In this document: positions 5,180-5,225 of the stretch, one piece after another
Position numbering within the stretch: position 1 is the stretch's first letter
Layout: every line of letters begins with the position of its first letter
From: an uncultured Clostridia bacterium
GTDB lineage: Bacteria > Bacillota > Clostridia > Oscillospirales > Ruminococcaceae
Length of the DNA stretch: 5,225 bases
Assembly (NCBI GenBank): GCA_947385505.1
Contig: CANDLP010000198.1
Coordinates: 1-5,225, forward strand
Reading direction: 5' to 3'
Notes under the pieces: generated by a model
Database searches by the model: none
Seen by the model: only the letters and a program-made list of their open reading frames with translations
Told to the model about the DNA's origin: nothing
Program-made: the position numbers and the translations under genes

Positions 5180-5225
5180 AGATCGGAAGAGCACACGTCT
5201 GAACTCCAGTCACGGAGCGTCATCT
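5180..5225 (+). other. Illumina TruSeq-type adapter with 8-base index (contamination)
   Basis: From 5180 the sequence begins AGATCGGAAGAGC and follows the standard read-1 3' adapter for 34 bases to 5213. An 8-base index, GGAGCGTC, follows at 5214-5221, then ATCT, the first bases of the constant region that follows the index in this adapter. It is not biological sequence and marks an untrimmed contig end. Confidence 0.98.

Overview
The window is most consistent with a low-to-moderate GC Firmicute of the class Clostridia, probably from a gut-type metagenome. The evidence is near-consensus sigma-A promoters, AGGA/GGAGG ribosome-binding sites, AT-rich intergenic DNA, a Bacillus/Clostridium-type pyruvate kinase with the extra C-terminal PEP-utiliser domain, and an XRE regulator fused to a GyrI-like domain. 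This is inferred from style and domain architecture, not from a database match. The last 46 bases are Illumina adapter plus index, so the right edge is an untrimmed contig end and not genome sequence.

Layout from left to right: (1) 1-123, an AT-rich perfect hairpin followed by a rho-independent terminator; (2) 124-780 (-), an OmpR/PhoB-type response regulator with no sensor kinase next to it; (3) 781-1149, the regulator's leader and probable promoter, then a 176-bp non-coding element with 13-bp terminal inverted repeats, TA at both ends and three strong internal hairpins (MITE-like), then a short stretch with one weak inverted repeat; (4) 1150-2118 (-), a family 2 glycosyltransferase; (5) 2119-2483, a divergent promoter region with a TTGACA-N17-TATACT promoter firing left into a roughly 210-nt glycosyltransferase leader and a perfect TTGACA-N17-TATAAT promoter firing right into pyruvate kinase; (6) 2484-4247 (+), pyruvate kinase; (7) 4248-4348, a convergent bidirectional terminator; (8) 4349-5098 (-), an XRE-family regulator with a GyrI-like effector-binding domain; (9) 5099-5179, its RBS and a -10 box, with the -35 lost at the contig end; (10) 5180-5225, adapter.

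The four genes do not form one operon. Each appears to have its own promoter region and, except for the glycosyltransferase, a visible terminator. Pyruvate kinase is core glycolysis, the glycosyltransferase acts in surface polysaccharide or glycan assembly, and the two regulators sense unknown signals. I see no sign of a new multi-gene system. The parts that most deserve a second look are the MITE-like element, the long structured glycosyltransferase leader with nested palindromes over its promoter, and the adapter artefact, which creates a false N-terminal extension on the last gene.
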